This document shows, piece by piece, positions 32,934 through 45,462 of a stretch of 64,000 bases of DNA. Under the pieces are notes generated by a model that saw only the letters and a program-made list of their open reading frames with translations, was not told the origin of the DNA and made no database searches. Made by a program: the position numbers and the translations under genes. Source of the DNA: Macrocybe gigantea (lineage: Eukaryota > Basidiomycota > Agaricomycetes > Agaricales > Callistosporiaceae); the NCBI GenBank assembly GCA_011319805.1, contig SJRY01000278.1, forward strand, positions 248,001 through 312,000, in the 5' to 3' direction. Each line of letters starts with the position of its first letter. Within the stretch, counting starts at the first letter, position 1.

Positions 32934-33623
32934 GGGATGAAGAAAGTTGGAGGTCTCAAATGTTATGCCGAGACATGGGCATCACGTGTGGGCGGGCGTA
33001 TGCAAGGACGCGCCTGGTGAGCAAAGGCAACCCCATGATCACATGTCGACGATTAATTATAATCAATCACGATGTCGTCGATGACAAGCTGTTAATAACC
33101 ACGGTATGCCCGAACGGAACAGCATTGTGCCTTGACCTGGCCCGTCCGACGCCCATGTTCGGCGTCCGGCGACATTGGAAACCTCGGACAGCCCGCCGCG
33201 CTTCTTTTCTTCACAGTTGGGAACGGAACGTGTGAAATGGGTTGCTGTGCAGAGGTCTTGGCAGACCGCGGAGGGGAGGCGCAGCTTGATAGGGAGCCAT
33301 GAGAACGCAAAAAGGACGTGGATTCGCGCGTGATGCAGTCGCTGTCATGAGCTCTTGATAGACATGATCACCTCGCCCTGGATGTCGACAGATCGTCTCT
33401 GTGCTCACGTTCAGAGCGCTCTGAGGCTCTGTCTTGGTCGAACTTGCAGATAACGGCTCGTGACGAGAAGGGACCAAACGCGTGCCGTTGAACGCGATCG
33501 AGGCTTGGCAAATAAACGACAACAAAGAGAATTGGGATTGACAGAACCGTTGTCGATCGCCGGGTTGTCTTTATTTATTTATTTATATATATAAAATATA
33601 CTGAATTTCCTGTAAACTGCTCC
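32934..33623. other. divergent intergenic region
   Basis: About 690 bp between the F-box gene (-) and the next plus-strand gene. An AT-rich run (TTTATTTATTTATTTATATATATA-like, about 33572-33598) lies just before the downstream start. Confidence 0.5.
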
Positions 33624-36027
33624 ATGGCAGCGTTGTACCTTCACAACGCCATTTTTACGCCAGAGCCGTCCACTTCCTCCTCCGCTGCCTCCTCTTCCGC
33701 CTCTCCCCATAATCGCAACGTGTCCACAGTTTCTAGCACAACACTCCATACCAGCACCTCCGAGCACTCTCATCCGACCTCTCCGCTCCTCCATTCTGCT
33801 ACATCCGAGTCCGTAGCGTACCTGGACCTGCTGTCGCGCCAGCCTGTGTACCCGAACGGCCATGCCCATCCACGCGGTCATGCTCATGAGCAGCAGCGTT
33901 CAGAATGGGTCACCAGTCTCTCCCTCACCGGTGACCCCACCACAGCGCGAGAGCGCAAGGGCTACTGGGAGCGCACCGTCAGGCGGAAGAGACGGCGGCT
34001 CTGGTGGGCAAAAACCTCATTAGAAGTCGCCATAGGCTTGTTTTCGTTCATTGAGTCGCCAAGTCTGGTGCTGACGTTCTGTTCCGCAGGCGCATTTGCT
34101 GCGTACAACGCCGTACGATATTTTCTGGCGTATACCATCTATGACTCAAAAGCTGGCCAGGCCACTTCCCTGGCGCTCGGCATCAGCACCGGCGCAGCCT
34201 TTGCCTTTCTTTCCTGCAGCGTCATCCTTGCCCTCTTTCAACCCCTCCTCCTCGCCGTCCCTCTCCGCTCCCTTGCCCTCTACCGCACCGCGCTCCAGGT
34301 CCTCGCGTCCTTCTTCCTCCTCGCCCCTGCCGTCGTCAACGTCGTCCTGCTCAACGTCTGGAAAGACTCGTCTAGCGCAGAGCTCAACCTCCGCCGTCGC
34401 TGTCGCGTCGACATCGATGCCGTCTGGTCTGTCTCCCACAAGACAGACTGCCGCCCACCCGCATGGGGCGTCTGGCTCACTCTCGGCCTCTTGCGTCTCG
34501 TGATCACCGTCGTAGGTGTCGTAAGTCCCAAGCAACGTCTTTACCCGGCCTCGGCATCCTGACCAAGTCGCGCGACAGGTCGCATACCACACGGCGGTCT
34601 TTTCGTACACCCACGTAGGCCGCCTCTCCCGGCGTTACCGCCTTCCCTCTAGCCCGCCCGAATTTTACGGCTCGCCGCTCTCTCCGTATTCCCCGTATGT
34701 GACGCGCGCGGATGATGATTATACATCTGCCGTCATACCCCCGCGCATCGCAGCGAGCCGACTCGAAGCCTCGCACGCGCATTCGTCCGACTCGACTCTG
34801 CGCGAGCACCGCGAGCACGACGCGTCCAAATCATCTCCGTCTACCAACGCCGCATCGCCGCCAACAGGCCGCTCGCATCCCTCTTCGTCCGACACTGACA
34901 AGGAGGACGAGGACTCGGATCGGACGCACGTTGTCGCCGGGTGGAACAATCAGCGCCAGGAGCAGCCTGTGCTTCCAGCGGCGTACTATCAGGATACGCC
35001 CCACGACGCGCCGCACGGCGGCTTTGTAGAGCGTTTTCGATCGCTCGTCGCTCAGATCGCGCGAGAGACGGACGATGGGCTGGACTATGCGCGTTCCGAA
35101 AATCCAGTCGCGCGGCATCGTGGACGGTATGCTGATGACGAAGACGACGAAGACGACGATGGCGATGATTATTTTGACGATTTTGACGACCACGACCGCG
35201 ATCGCGACGACCTGCACGACTCTTATGACGTGACACGCCGCGATCGCGAGCTAGACGGCGCGACCGATCGCGGAGACGACGATTTTTACGTTGGCATGAA
35301 GAACGCAGTTACGCCGCTTCCGCAGCCGCTCGCGCTGGGCTACGACGAGTTCGGACGGCCGTACCCGCCTGACGAGCACATTCCTATGCTGAACGGGTAC
35401 ATTCGGCGCATGCCGACTATCGAGTCGATGGGCTCGCGCGAGTTTGGGAGCTCTGTCGCTTCGGCCTCCGCTTCGGTGTCGCCGGCTACGAGCGTGCGGA
35501 AGGCGCGACGGGCCAGTGCGGAATCGGGTGCGACGCCTACTCCGACGCCTGCTCCGACTCCAACGATGAGCAGCAGTCGTCCACCGACGCGTGCGACGCT
35601 GCTCACCATGTCCGACTATGAGCGCGACCGTGCGCGGTCCAACGGATCGAGCCTTTCGAACCGTTCTAGCCTTTCGAACCGCTCTAGCCGATCCGGCAGG
35701 TCTAGCAGATCGGGCAGTCTCATGGCGAACGTCGAGCGCGTCACGGCGGACCGCTCTGCGGCTGGCACGCCTGTTTCTGTCTCTGCGTCTGCTTCTGTGT
35801 CTGCTTCAGGCCGCGCGTTCAACGAGCTCGGCGAGTGGGTCGTCCTCGGTGGCGCTGGTGCCGGTGCAGGTGCAGGTGCTGATGGCTCTGATGGAGCAGT
35901 CGACGCAGGCGCGGTTGGTGGTGGGACGACGGGGACGGGCTCGAGCGCATCGTATTATACCGCAGGAAGCTTTGCGTCTGGTGGCGCGTCCTCATCGTCA
36001 CAGTCGCCGCTGCCGGGACCTTCGTGA
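33624..36027 (+). CDS. four-pass membrane protein with long acidic Ser-rich tail
   Basis: CDS join(33624..34520, 34579..36027), 781 residues, phase 0, 58-nt intron. Unknown function. A Ser/Thr-rich N-terminus is followed by a basic stretch (RRKRRRLWW) and four hydrophobic segments, about residues 137-300: VAIGLFSFIESPSLVLTF, ALGISTGAAFAFLSCSVILA, TALQVLASFFLLAPAVVNVV and LTLGLLRLVITVVGVV. The tail of ~480 residues is hydrophilic: an Asp-rich run near 35140-35200, repeated NRSSLSNRSSRSGRSS-type phosphosite-like repeats near 35640-35720, and Ala/Gly repeats near 35850. Likely a plasma-membrane or ER protein with a disordered cytoplasmic tail. The frame is intact. Confidence 0.8.
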
Positions 36028-37498
36028 CGATGATCTTTTCTTTTTTTTTCTTTTTTTTTTCTACTTGTTTTCCGGGGTTCGTTTGGTTTCTGCGAGGACG
36101 ATTCGACACTCAACGCCGCTCAAAAAGTTCTCATAGCCTCCGTTTTTTTTTCGTTGTTTGCTTCTTGGATAACTTACATATATGCCGTCAGAGGGCTTTC
36201 GTTGGATCTCTTTTTTTCCTTTTTTTTTCCCTCCTCAAAACCCGTACAGACTCGGACTCTTGTTTTCGGACTCGTCGATCTGACAAGCGCGGTGTGCAGT
36301 GTGCACAGCGGGCGTCTGTGATATGCTAATTAATGTATATTATGCGTTATATATATAGGGGACACTCGGTTTCATGCTCGTGTCAGACGAAAAAGAAGTT
36401 GAAGTCTCGCCTGAGGGGGCGGGGCGAAATTGTTCAGGCAAGCAACACCGTTGGTTCCGGTGTTTGTGGCCATCCGCCAAACATCGTCGTATCACACGGC
36501 AGAAAGATACGCAGCACGGAATCTTTCTGGAAAATCAACATCTCGAGTAACGACAGGTATCGTGTATAGACAGGTTCAAACCGCATAAAAACAAAACACG
36601 CCTTGAAGACAAATAACACTCCTCAAGCTTTGGGATCCGACATTGAACGCAAAAAACCGGCAAGGCAGGCCTCCGGTGTTCACCATCTATGAAGACGAAT
36701 ACTCGCGCCTCTGAATGCTCTGTGAAACAAGTACTTAGATGCACGGCATCTCGCTCGCATGTGATGCATGTGATGGGCCGCTACATCTGGCAAGGTGGAG
36801 ACGAAGAGCATATCAAAGATTCCCCAGTGACTTTCCGTCGCTGTCTAATAACTCCTCTTGGGATTCGGTATATTTTCGTCTCAGCACCGTGACCGATATT
36901 GGAAGCTCAATATTCTGTCACGACGGCTGCGGAGCACTAAGCCGCGCATGGGGTTCTAAGATGGGTGGAGGGGCGGTGAAGGTCAGTCTTGTTCGTAGAG
37001 TCTACTGTGTCCTTGTGACAGTCGATGGCAGCGCAGGAAGCATTTCAGAATGGTGTGGATGAGAGCAGCCCTCCATCCGCCCAGCACGAAAGATGGGGTT
37101 CTATACGTTTCTGTCCACCTCTCAAATGCTGTAGGTGTCCATAGTGCTTAATTAGTCGAGTCAGCTGACAACTGGCACCACAGTCGCACCCTTGATGAAT
37201 ATCAGTGTTAGTTCGCTACCTGAGAAAAGTGGACCAAGTCGGCACAAATGTGGTAATAAAATTGTGCACTGGTGACTATCAATGTCCAAGACTTTGACCA
37301 TCCCACATCGGCCCCATTACCAATGACTATGTGTGTTGCTTCAAAGTTATGCATCCGCGAAACCTTCTAAGACATTCCGGACAATAGGATTCGTATCCAG
37401 AGTATGTTTCGTGGAGTCCTTCAGGCTGCTAATGAGACCGCTACGTAGAGCCTTCCATCAGGGTTCTTACACCCCCTGCCATTGATACTTCCGAGCTA
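36028..37498. other. intergenic, no gene recognised
   Basis: About 1.47 kb. It starts with long T/CT-rich runs (36036-36065, 36140-36235) typical of 3' or promoter sequence. ORFs at 36689-36892 and 36739-37062 overlap in different frames and resemble nothing known. Confidence 0.5.
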
Positions 37499-37606
37499 GT
37501 GATTTGGATATTCGAGGCCGACACCTTTCAAAGGCTCGACCGCATATGTAAGAGGAATGTTGGGCGCGATGTTTGGGAAGCAAGTGAAGATGTTGATTTG
37601 TGCGTC

Positions 37607-39921
37607 ATGTTTTCAGTCTTCGCAATAGCATCATCGAATGAAGTGACTTTTTCCTCAGGTCGCATGCAGCAACGAGCATCGAAATACTCGTATTTCAAAG
37701 TCAATCCATTCAAGCCATGCTTCTACTTGCCTCCGGGCGTGTCGAAAAATCAAGACTCTTGTCTCTGGCCAAAGAACCTGAAAAAAGTGAAATCAAATTC
37801 TCATTGGTTTCGTTACAATGCTGACACTCCGTGCATCTCAGGGTTCGAGATCAACATCAAGACCATCCCATCCGTTTATGCCGCTCCAGATCCGTGGTTG
37901 ACGCTGGTCGCCAACTTTGTGGAAGTTGTAAACCTTCCCAAGGACAGCCCGACTAGGCCTGTGCAGGCGTCCCTTGCAGCATCTGGGATGTGGATGAAAC
38001 TCTTTGGGCCCGATGGTCGTCCAAGTACGTAGTTCGGAATTGCGCTGTCTTGATGTTAATTTCTGACTTGATCCTTAGTTCCATTAAACACCAATGAAGA
38101 ACGACCTGGAGCGCGACGAATGGGCGAGGAAGAATTCAATAATCATGCCCTTCAGACGATTCAGAATATTCGCTCAGGTGTACAGACTGGTGCAGCAGAG
38201 AGCTTCCATACCCTCGGGACCGTAGCATTCCAGTCGTACCTTGCGACTGGAGACGCACAACATCTCAGTCAGGCCTTGTCCTGCTATAGTCGCTCCATCG
38301 CTGGACTTTCGAAGCGTTCGTGGCTTCGTTCCACTGCCCGAAACCGTCATGGTACAATGGGGCACGTGGGTGGCACAGTCAGAAATGCTGCAGCAGTCGC
38401 CATACGTGCAGGCCGCTACGAGACGGCCATCGAATGGCTCGAACAAGGCCGTTCCGTCATTTGGTCACAAATCCTCCAGCTTCGCTCCTCCGTCGATGAT
38501 CTACGAATTCACTACCCCGAGCTCGCTAATCGACTGAACGAAATCTCGCAGTTGCTGGATGACAGAGATGTTGATGCGGAGGGCATGCTTTCAGATTTAG
38601 AGGAAATAAATCCAGCACATCAAGCGTTTCGAGAACTTGTTCATGAGAGAGAACGGTTGCTTCATGCTATTCGGAGCATACAGGGATACGAGCGGTTTCT
38701 GCTGCCTAAAACGGTCACCGAGCTTCTTCCGGCTGCAAAGGAAGGACCTGTCGTTTTGCTGAATGTGAATTGGGTTGGCTGCGATGCTCTGATACTGAAA
38801 CCCAGTTGCGACCAAGTTCAACGGCTTTCATTACAGATCACTCCCGAGAAGGTCGAGTCATGGCGGACTATCATCACTGGTATATTGAAGCAGACGGGAC
38901 GCACCATCGAATGCGATAGACATGGGAGGCCAATCTCATCTCATGGTCCGCAACCAGCCATAGAGCCTGAGCAAACACTATCTGCAGTGCTTGAAAGTCT
39001 TTGGTGGCTTGTGGCAGTACCGGTTCTGGATGCTGTCGGATATACGGTAAGTTGTCCACTATTCCATGAGTTTTTGGGAAGGCCTCGAATAATTCTCTTG
39101 CATAGACTCTCATAAGCCCCGAGGAATCTCGTAGAATTTGGTGGTGCCCTACAGGCCCTCTCACATCCATGCCAATCCACGCTGCAGGGGCTTATCTCAC
39201 CTACCCCGACTCGGGAATGAAGTTGGCGAACTTCGCCATATCGTCCTACATTCCTTCGATTTCTTCTCTTATCGGTGCTTCCCGGCAACCGAAACAGAAT
39301 TTGGAACCACGTGTTCTGCTTGTGGGCCAATCCTCCTCAGAAGGGGCGTCAACTCTCCCCAACACGTCTGAAGAAATAAAGCGCATCTCCACCCGAACAG
39401 GACGGTACCTGCATGCAGCCTTACTAGATGATGAAGCGACAGCAGAGGCTGTCCAGGACGCCCTCAAACTATGCGATTGGGTACATTTTGCGTGTCACGG
39501 CGTCCAAGAAACATCGAATCCTTCTGAAAGCTCTCTGTTACTCGCTGGAAAGTCGAGGTTGGCTCTTTCTGAAATCATCAAAATGTCCAACCCAGATGGA
39601 GCATTCGCGTTCCTTTCAGCATGTCAAACTGCCACTGGCACTGAACCTCTTGCCGACGAGTCGGTGCATCTGGCCGCTGGGATGCTTTTGGCTGGATACA
39701 AGAGTGTCATTGCGACGATGTGGTCAATTGAAGACAGGATTGCGCCGGAGATTGCGGATGAGGTTTACTGCCGGCTCTTTGATGGAAACCATCACAGGAA
39801 TGGATTGTCTGTTCCGGACCACAGAAGAGCAGCCGAAGCACTGCATTATGCAATCGAAAAGGTCAAGCAAAAGCGCGTTCCTCTGCTTTCATGGGTTCCT
39901 TTCGTGCACATCGGAATTTAG
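37607..39921 (+). CDS. CHAT-domain protein with short TPR-like region and unknown N-terminus
   Basis: Join (37607..38024, 38079..39046, 39106..39921), about 733 residues; the 5' end is uncertain and further introns may lie before 37860. CHAT domains are caspase/separase-like cysteine peptidase folds. The C-terminal third has both catalytic-type blocks: WVHFACHG (His, about 39499) and FAFLSACQTATG (Cys, about 39622), then HLAAGMLLAGYKSVIATMWS. Ahead lies the usual helical linker of fungal TPR-CHAT proteins: AAAVAIRAGRYETAIEWLEQ, GRSVIWSQILQLRS, ELANRLNEISQLL. Long tandem TPRs found in many relatives are missing; only one repeat-like segment remains. The first exon encodes a region I do not recognise (FEINIKTIPSVYAAPDPW), joined by a phase-correct 54-nt intron. 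Confidence 0.8.
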
Positions 39922-40640
39922 AATGTCTCTTTGATGCAAGACCTTTGTTTTCCTTGGACTGTCGTGCATTTCTGGAAAACAGTGCGCTACTAGAAGTATA
40001 CTCAAGATACGAGGTTTCGTACCTGAAGTTGAGATCTATATGAACTTTCGGACAGACTTCATGTGTGTGCGTGAGCTACCTATCCGACCAGAAAAATGTG
40101 GGATCATGTATGAGACAATGGTGTGGATCCATGAACAGCCGTCGAAATGGAAGACTGCTGGTACCTGTGTCCTTTACTGCGGCTTGGTCGGGATTGTTAT
40201 AGATCCATGAAGTGTGGATACCTTGATATAAGAAAGCAAAGGAAGATTGGAAAGGGATAGTGGCAGTTGATCGTGAAAGACGTGATGTATCTGTACTCGA
40301 TGTGTGGATACTGATGTGCAGAGACAAACGAAAGCATGCGGCGTGAACGTGTGATGGCCGTTTTGGCGAGATAACAGAAGTACAGAAAAAAGGGACGGAC
40401 AAAGGTAACGAGCGATCGTATGTAGTTGGGTGACACAAGAAGAGGATGAGAACGTTCCAAAAGGAGTGTAACTGGTAAAGCTAACGCATACCGTTGTGCT
40501 CCTTAATGGTAGAAAAGAGAAGGAATGAACGATGTGAAAAGGAAGGATGTGGGTAGCGAAAGGGAACTCGAGCGAAGATGCGGTGAAGCGCGCATGTCCC
40601 ACGACATCAAGCAAGGGGGTATAAAAGTCGATAAAGTCAA
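39922..40640. other. convergent intergenic region
   Basis: About 720 bp between the CHAT gene (+) and the WD40 gene (-). The open minus-strand frames here are low-complexity readings; no gene supported. Confidence 0.5.
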
Positions 40641-43138
40641 TCACCGAATGACGGCACCAAAGCCATGCGAACTGCCCTCCCTCTGGGAAAGATCCTTTCT
40701 CTTCGCCCAGACGTCGCAGATGGCGATCTTTCCCTCTGACGGGACAAGGAAAGCCATCCTGGTCCCGCCGCTCATCGAACCGCTGCCCCCGGAGCCGCTA
40801 CTGTGATACGAGGTGCGGCTCTGTGGAGTTAGGAGCACGCTTCGTCCCAGAGGCATGTTCTGCACCGCGGACTCTGAATCTTGGCGGTTGGAGACATTGA
40901 AGGATGACGAAGGGAGACACGGGATGAAGGTCGTCACATGTCGTAGCGAAGGATAGGAATGCACCACTATCGCGTTCGCGTGGGGGTGCGGCTGTGGCGG
41001 AGGAGGGGCCGTGGGGGTCTCAGCCGTCGTCGCCGTCATCGTCGTGGCCACCCCATTGGTCGCCATCAGTGTTGTTGCTGCGGCCGCGAGATTTATATTC
41101 GCGCGGTCGGCGTTCTGGGTACGTGGCGCAAACGAACCCAGACCCAGCAGTGACACGCCCCTTCGACCCAACCATCCTCTCCTCCGGTATCCCCTTCGCC
41201 CGTCCTCATTGCTGTCCGCCCCGGCGTGGGCGGCATCCGCAACGGTGCGATCCAAGGCACCATGAGTACTTAGGATCTCCTTGCATTGCGGGGACCAGTG
41301 AAGTCCCGTCACCGGAGCCTCGAGATCCAGTTTTCCTGGGTTTATGGCGTTCGACTGTGAAGTGGAGGATGGGTTGATATTCCACAGCTTTATTGTGCCT
41401 TTTGTATCTCCGGAAGCCAACAACGACGGCTGCCACGGACACCATGCAAGCGCCTAGATGCAGCAAAAGGGAAAAGAGCAAAGGTAAGGGACGATCGCGA
41501 AAACACAAAGAAATTAAATTGAGCCACTGACCGAAACGCCTCCATTATGACAAATTTTCTTTCTCCTCTGCACGAATTCTCCGACATTCAGAGGTACGCT
41601 TTCTTTGCCGGCCAGGTCCCAGCAGTACACCATGCCGGCGTCGTCCCCGCTAGCCAATATCCGACCGTCCACATTCCATTCCAGACATCCAACACGTGCC
41701 TGGTGGCGGTTACCTTTGTTTTCTTCGTTGTGCCGCCCGTTGTAACCGCGCTGGTACCGAGGCCGGAGCCCATGCTGGACGAGCCGGCGGTGCTGCTGGA
41801 CGGGCCGGCGATCATGGAGCTAGCGGAAGCAGCGTTGCTGAGGCTGATTCCACTCTCTTTCATCTTCTTGGATGGGTCAACGCGTGTGTCGTAGTGCCTA
41901 ATCGTCCCTTTCGTCGTGGCGATTGTCAAGAGCTGACCATTGAATCGAAGCGCCGTGATCTCCCCGTACTTGCTGAGTCCATTATTGAAAGAACACATCT
42001 TCTGACGCGTCCTGACGTCCCAGATCTGAACGATTCCCTTGCTCGTGCCGAGCGCCAGCACATCATTGTTGATTTTGCTGCTGCCGACAGCCGAGCCGCC
42101 GCATTCGACCACGCGGAGGTCCCCATGGGTATCGGAAGAAATCTTCAAGAGTTGGTGGATACCATCTTCGATGGACAGGCCCGTGATAATGTTCTTGGAG
42201 TATACGCGATTGTTTCGTGTGAAGTAGAGCATGGTTTGAGAAGGATTCGTGCACATGACGGGTAAGAGCCATGAAGAGGAGGATGAGGGAGAGGTGGATG
42301 TTGTAGGCGGTCCAGCATCAGCAGTGCCACCGCTTGCTCCCGCTGTTGCTGGTCCGGAGGGTACTCCCAGAGGTGGAGAATAATCGATTAAAATTTTTGG
42401 ATTTCGCAAATGATGTTTCGCTGAAGAAGCAGGGTAAGTTGGAGTAGGCGGCCCGATGACCGAAGAAGGCGGGGTCTCTAGAGGCGTCGTAGGCACCGTG
42501 GATATTGACGCTATTGTAGATGCAGTCGTATTTGCAGATGTGCGTAGAGACGCAGAAGAGCGGCTTCGCATGAGAGGAGGTGCGCCCCGAATATAGGCAG
42601 CTGTAGAGGTGGGTTCAAGCGCCGGGCTACCTGCGCGCGAAGCAACCAGCGCAGAAAAGGATGATGAAGGTCGGCTCAGGTCAGGAGAAGGGCGGCTGAT
42701 GTTGTATGACGAGACCGAGAAGGTGTCCAGCTCATCGTCGAGGCGGCCATTCGATTGGTCTCCGTACTGAATATCAACATGTAAATCCTCATACCGGAAG
42801 TCGCGATATATATAAAAAAAAATACGTACTCCTGCCGTACTCGCCATACTCCTTCTTGAGCTGCCACCGCTCGTGGTCTCTCTCAGTCTGTTCAAAAATT
42901 CGGAAGATGATGATGCGCCCAGCCGTAGACTGCCGACGCTAGCAGACGATGATAACCTTTGCCTTTTCCTTGCGCCAAGCATGCTCGCGTAAAGTGATTC
43001 GTTGGCACTACCATTATCTGGTTGTGTGTCCCCCAATGATAGCAGTCGTTTGCGCGCCTTGGCATTGATGGCGACGGCGCCCGCCGTCGAGGTGGTCGCG
43101 TTAGATGGCCCGGCTTCAGATGGCGTTGACGGTGACAT
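40641..43138 (-). pseudogene. Cdc20/Fizzy-family WD40 protein (AMA1-like APC/C activator), one frameshift
   Basis: Complement join(40641..41453, 41532..42766, 42830..43138). APC/C activators recruit substrates to the anaphase-promoting complex. The Ser-rich N-terminus (~270 residues) is followed by WD40 repeats: YFTRNNRVYSKNI, LALGTSKGIVQIWDVRTRQK, LTIATTKGTIRHYDTRV, GCLEWNVDGRILASGDDAG, LLASGDTKGTIKLWNI, LHWSPQCKEIL and LGLGSFAPRTQN. The last residues are GFGAVIR: the C-terminal Ile-Arg tail that docks on APC3 in this family. No classical C-box was found. The divergent repeats and long inserts are more like the meiotic AMA1/Mfr1 branch than Cdc20 or Cdh1. Exon 2 is one base short (1235 nt); the shift is near 41705-41710. 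Confidence 0.75.
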
Positions 43139-43781
43139 AGGTCTATAATAGACGAGAGTTATCGTGAAGAATGTGGTCAGAGTACAAGGTAAGAAGGGCA
43201 GCGATATGGCCTCGAAACATTACAAGAGTCTGTTTGGTTATGTTGACGCGTTGTTGACGCGATTTTTCTCATTTCGGAACAATGCCACGCGGACTAACAA
43301 AGTTCCGGAACGCCCATGACGACCTTCACATGCATTTTTCATTGTTTGAGAGTATCCGAATTTGAGCTTGTCTCAAGCCGGTGATTATAACGCTATTGCA
43401 AAAGTCAGTTTCGATCAGATGATTTAACCAGGAATTGGAATCTGTTCTAAGAGATAGACTTGCGTTCTTGTAAAGACGCATTAGTTGGACACAGATCTGT
43501 CAGCGGTTGTGGCAGCAAGTCTCTTTGAGTAACCCTGTGGAATTCACTGAGACCATGGAGATGAAATACTCCGAGTCAGCAACTTCCTGACAGATCCCAC
43601 ACAGGACAACCCATACAACAAGCTCCAACGCACTTACAAGGGACCGAAGACGGGACGAATTCCCCGCCGAGATATAGACAACCCCACAAAGTGATCTTGA
43701 TTTCGATGAACGGATGGTTTGAAGCGGGCTGTGCTACACGCTCGCGCCCACTTCATCGTATACACGTTCATGGCTTGTCGA
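43139..43781. other. intergenic
   Basis: About 640 bp between two minus-strand genes; promoter of the WD40 gene and 3' region of the esterase. Nothing else seen. Confidence 0.5.
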
Positions 43782-45462
43782 TTATTCTTTAGTCCCTTCA
43801 GTCCAGCGTGTCTCTGGAACCAGACCCCATTCTTCCAACCATTCCTCAAATTTATCAGCTATTTTGGGGTGGCCAGCGAGGTCCGGATGCTCATTGTCCG
43901 GGAAGACGTCAGCGAACGTCACCCAGCCGGTTGTGTCAACGAGAAAAATGGTCTGGTCGCCAATTGCGTGTCTATTCAATTCATGAGCAAAACTGGACGA
44001 TTTGAGCTGCAGTGGCGTGAGGGATGAGTACCGTTTCTCGACGATCTTTTGATATTGTCCTTGGTAGTACTGGCTGATGCTCCCGTCTGCGCTAGGCCAG
44101 CCCCACTGGTACCGACAGCGATGATTTACCGTGAGAGCCAATGACAAACCAGGAAGGGAGACGCCAACGGACGGGTGTAAAGACAAAGATCGGTTGACGA
44201 GGATAGATCGCGCGAAGCCTCGTTAAGAAATCCGAGTAGACCTGCTCACTGTCGTGTTAGGTTCATCCGGAGCTTACGGTATGCCGATATCATCAAACCT
44301 GGACGAATCTATCATCGCTAATGCCTTGTGATGCATCGTTGGCGCTTTTCAGAACAGAAGGATTCGTTAACGAAGACAGGGACAAACGGGAGAGGTGGCG
44401 TATACCCGATGTGAATAACGATATGTGTTGCTGGGGGCTCGTCTCGAGCGAAATTCCACGGTGTCGTGAAGTTGTGGTCAGTAGTGTAATAGTACCCCGT
44501 ATCTTCTGTCTATGCCCCAGGGAATACCCAACGTTCGGGTTCCGAAACTCAAAAACGAGAGCAGCAGAGATGACCTTACCCTGAAGAATTGAAAAGACGC
44601 GCCATGGGCGTTTCCAAATGAGAATATATCCTTAACCAATATCATCACCGTCGAGGTCCTAAAATCATTGATGATTAGACTCACGCTCAACGCTGCGCCT
44701 GGTTGTGCATTGATTCGGTGTTCCGCCTCGAAACGTTCGCCCGCGAGGAAATGCCAAGCTTGATTGATGCCTTTAGGCAGGAATTGGCCCTGTAAACGAG
44801 TCGGTAAGCGAGCGCAAATCGCTAGACTCCAGGCAGCAGCAACTTACGGCGGACAGCGAGTCCCCGATGAACTGAAAGGCGAGTCTAGAAGGTTTGTATG
44901 GAAGAAGGACTGCGCCCTGTGCACACGAATCAGAATCCGAGTAACTGGCGCGGTGCACGTCGATGATTCTGCGACACATACATCATTGATGATTATCTGC
45001 CATCCCTCGACGTTAATACGCACGATGCTGGTGCTCGTCACGCCCAAACCGTTCGCACGTAGGCCAGACAGAGGGATGCCATTGACGCCCGCCGAGACGT
45101 TGACCGTAAAAAAGTCCTGATAGTCAAGCGAAACTCCGATGAATGCAAATGGCGCTGTTGTGTGACCCAAGATCGAGAGCTAGGAAACGGAGATTCCTAA
45201 CGTGTAACTTAAAACCAGAAGTAGCCCTAATTTGTGGCGTTTTCAGACCGCGCAATCGTGAAACATATTAAAATGACACAAGAAACACTGACCACCACGT
45301 CCCAGGCGAAGCATCCCACCGCCCGTGATAGTATATGAGGGGATCCTTATTGGCTATAATCTTCGCGTCTGCAAGAGTGGCGGTTAGCATGGTCGCAGTC
45401 AAGATCTTGGCAGTGGTGATCATTGTATTCCACATTGTGGGGACGTGATGAAGATATAGCAT
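43782..45462 (-). pseudogene. secreted SGNH-hydrolase esterase, one frameshift
   Basis: Complement join(43782..43971, 44032..44105, 44173..44241, 44299..44344, 44406..44509, 44580..44630, 44685..44789, 44848..44916, 44982..45226, 45293..45462), about 373 residues. Serine esterase/lipase fold, probably acting on wall polysaccharide esters outside the cell. An N-terminal hydrophobic signal (in-frame ATGs at 45462 and 45435) is followed by PLIYYHGRWDASPGTWW, a beta-rich domain, then the SGNH blocks: FIGDSLSAG (nucleophile Ser), HIGANDAS (Asn) and DNEHPDLAGHPKIA (Asp/His). Nine phase-consistent introns. The exon 45226-44982 is 245 nt where 244 are needed, with the shift near 45150-45160 after DLGSH. 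Otherwise intact. Which ester it cuts cannot be told. Confidence 0.85.

Noticed and set aside
37499..37606. Start of the CHAT gene at 37499
   Set aside because: That codon is GTG, which nuclear eukaryotic genes do not use as a normal start; the first in-frame ATG is at 37607, or the exon is internal.
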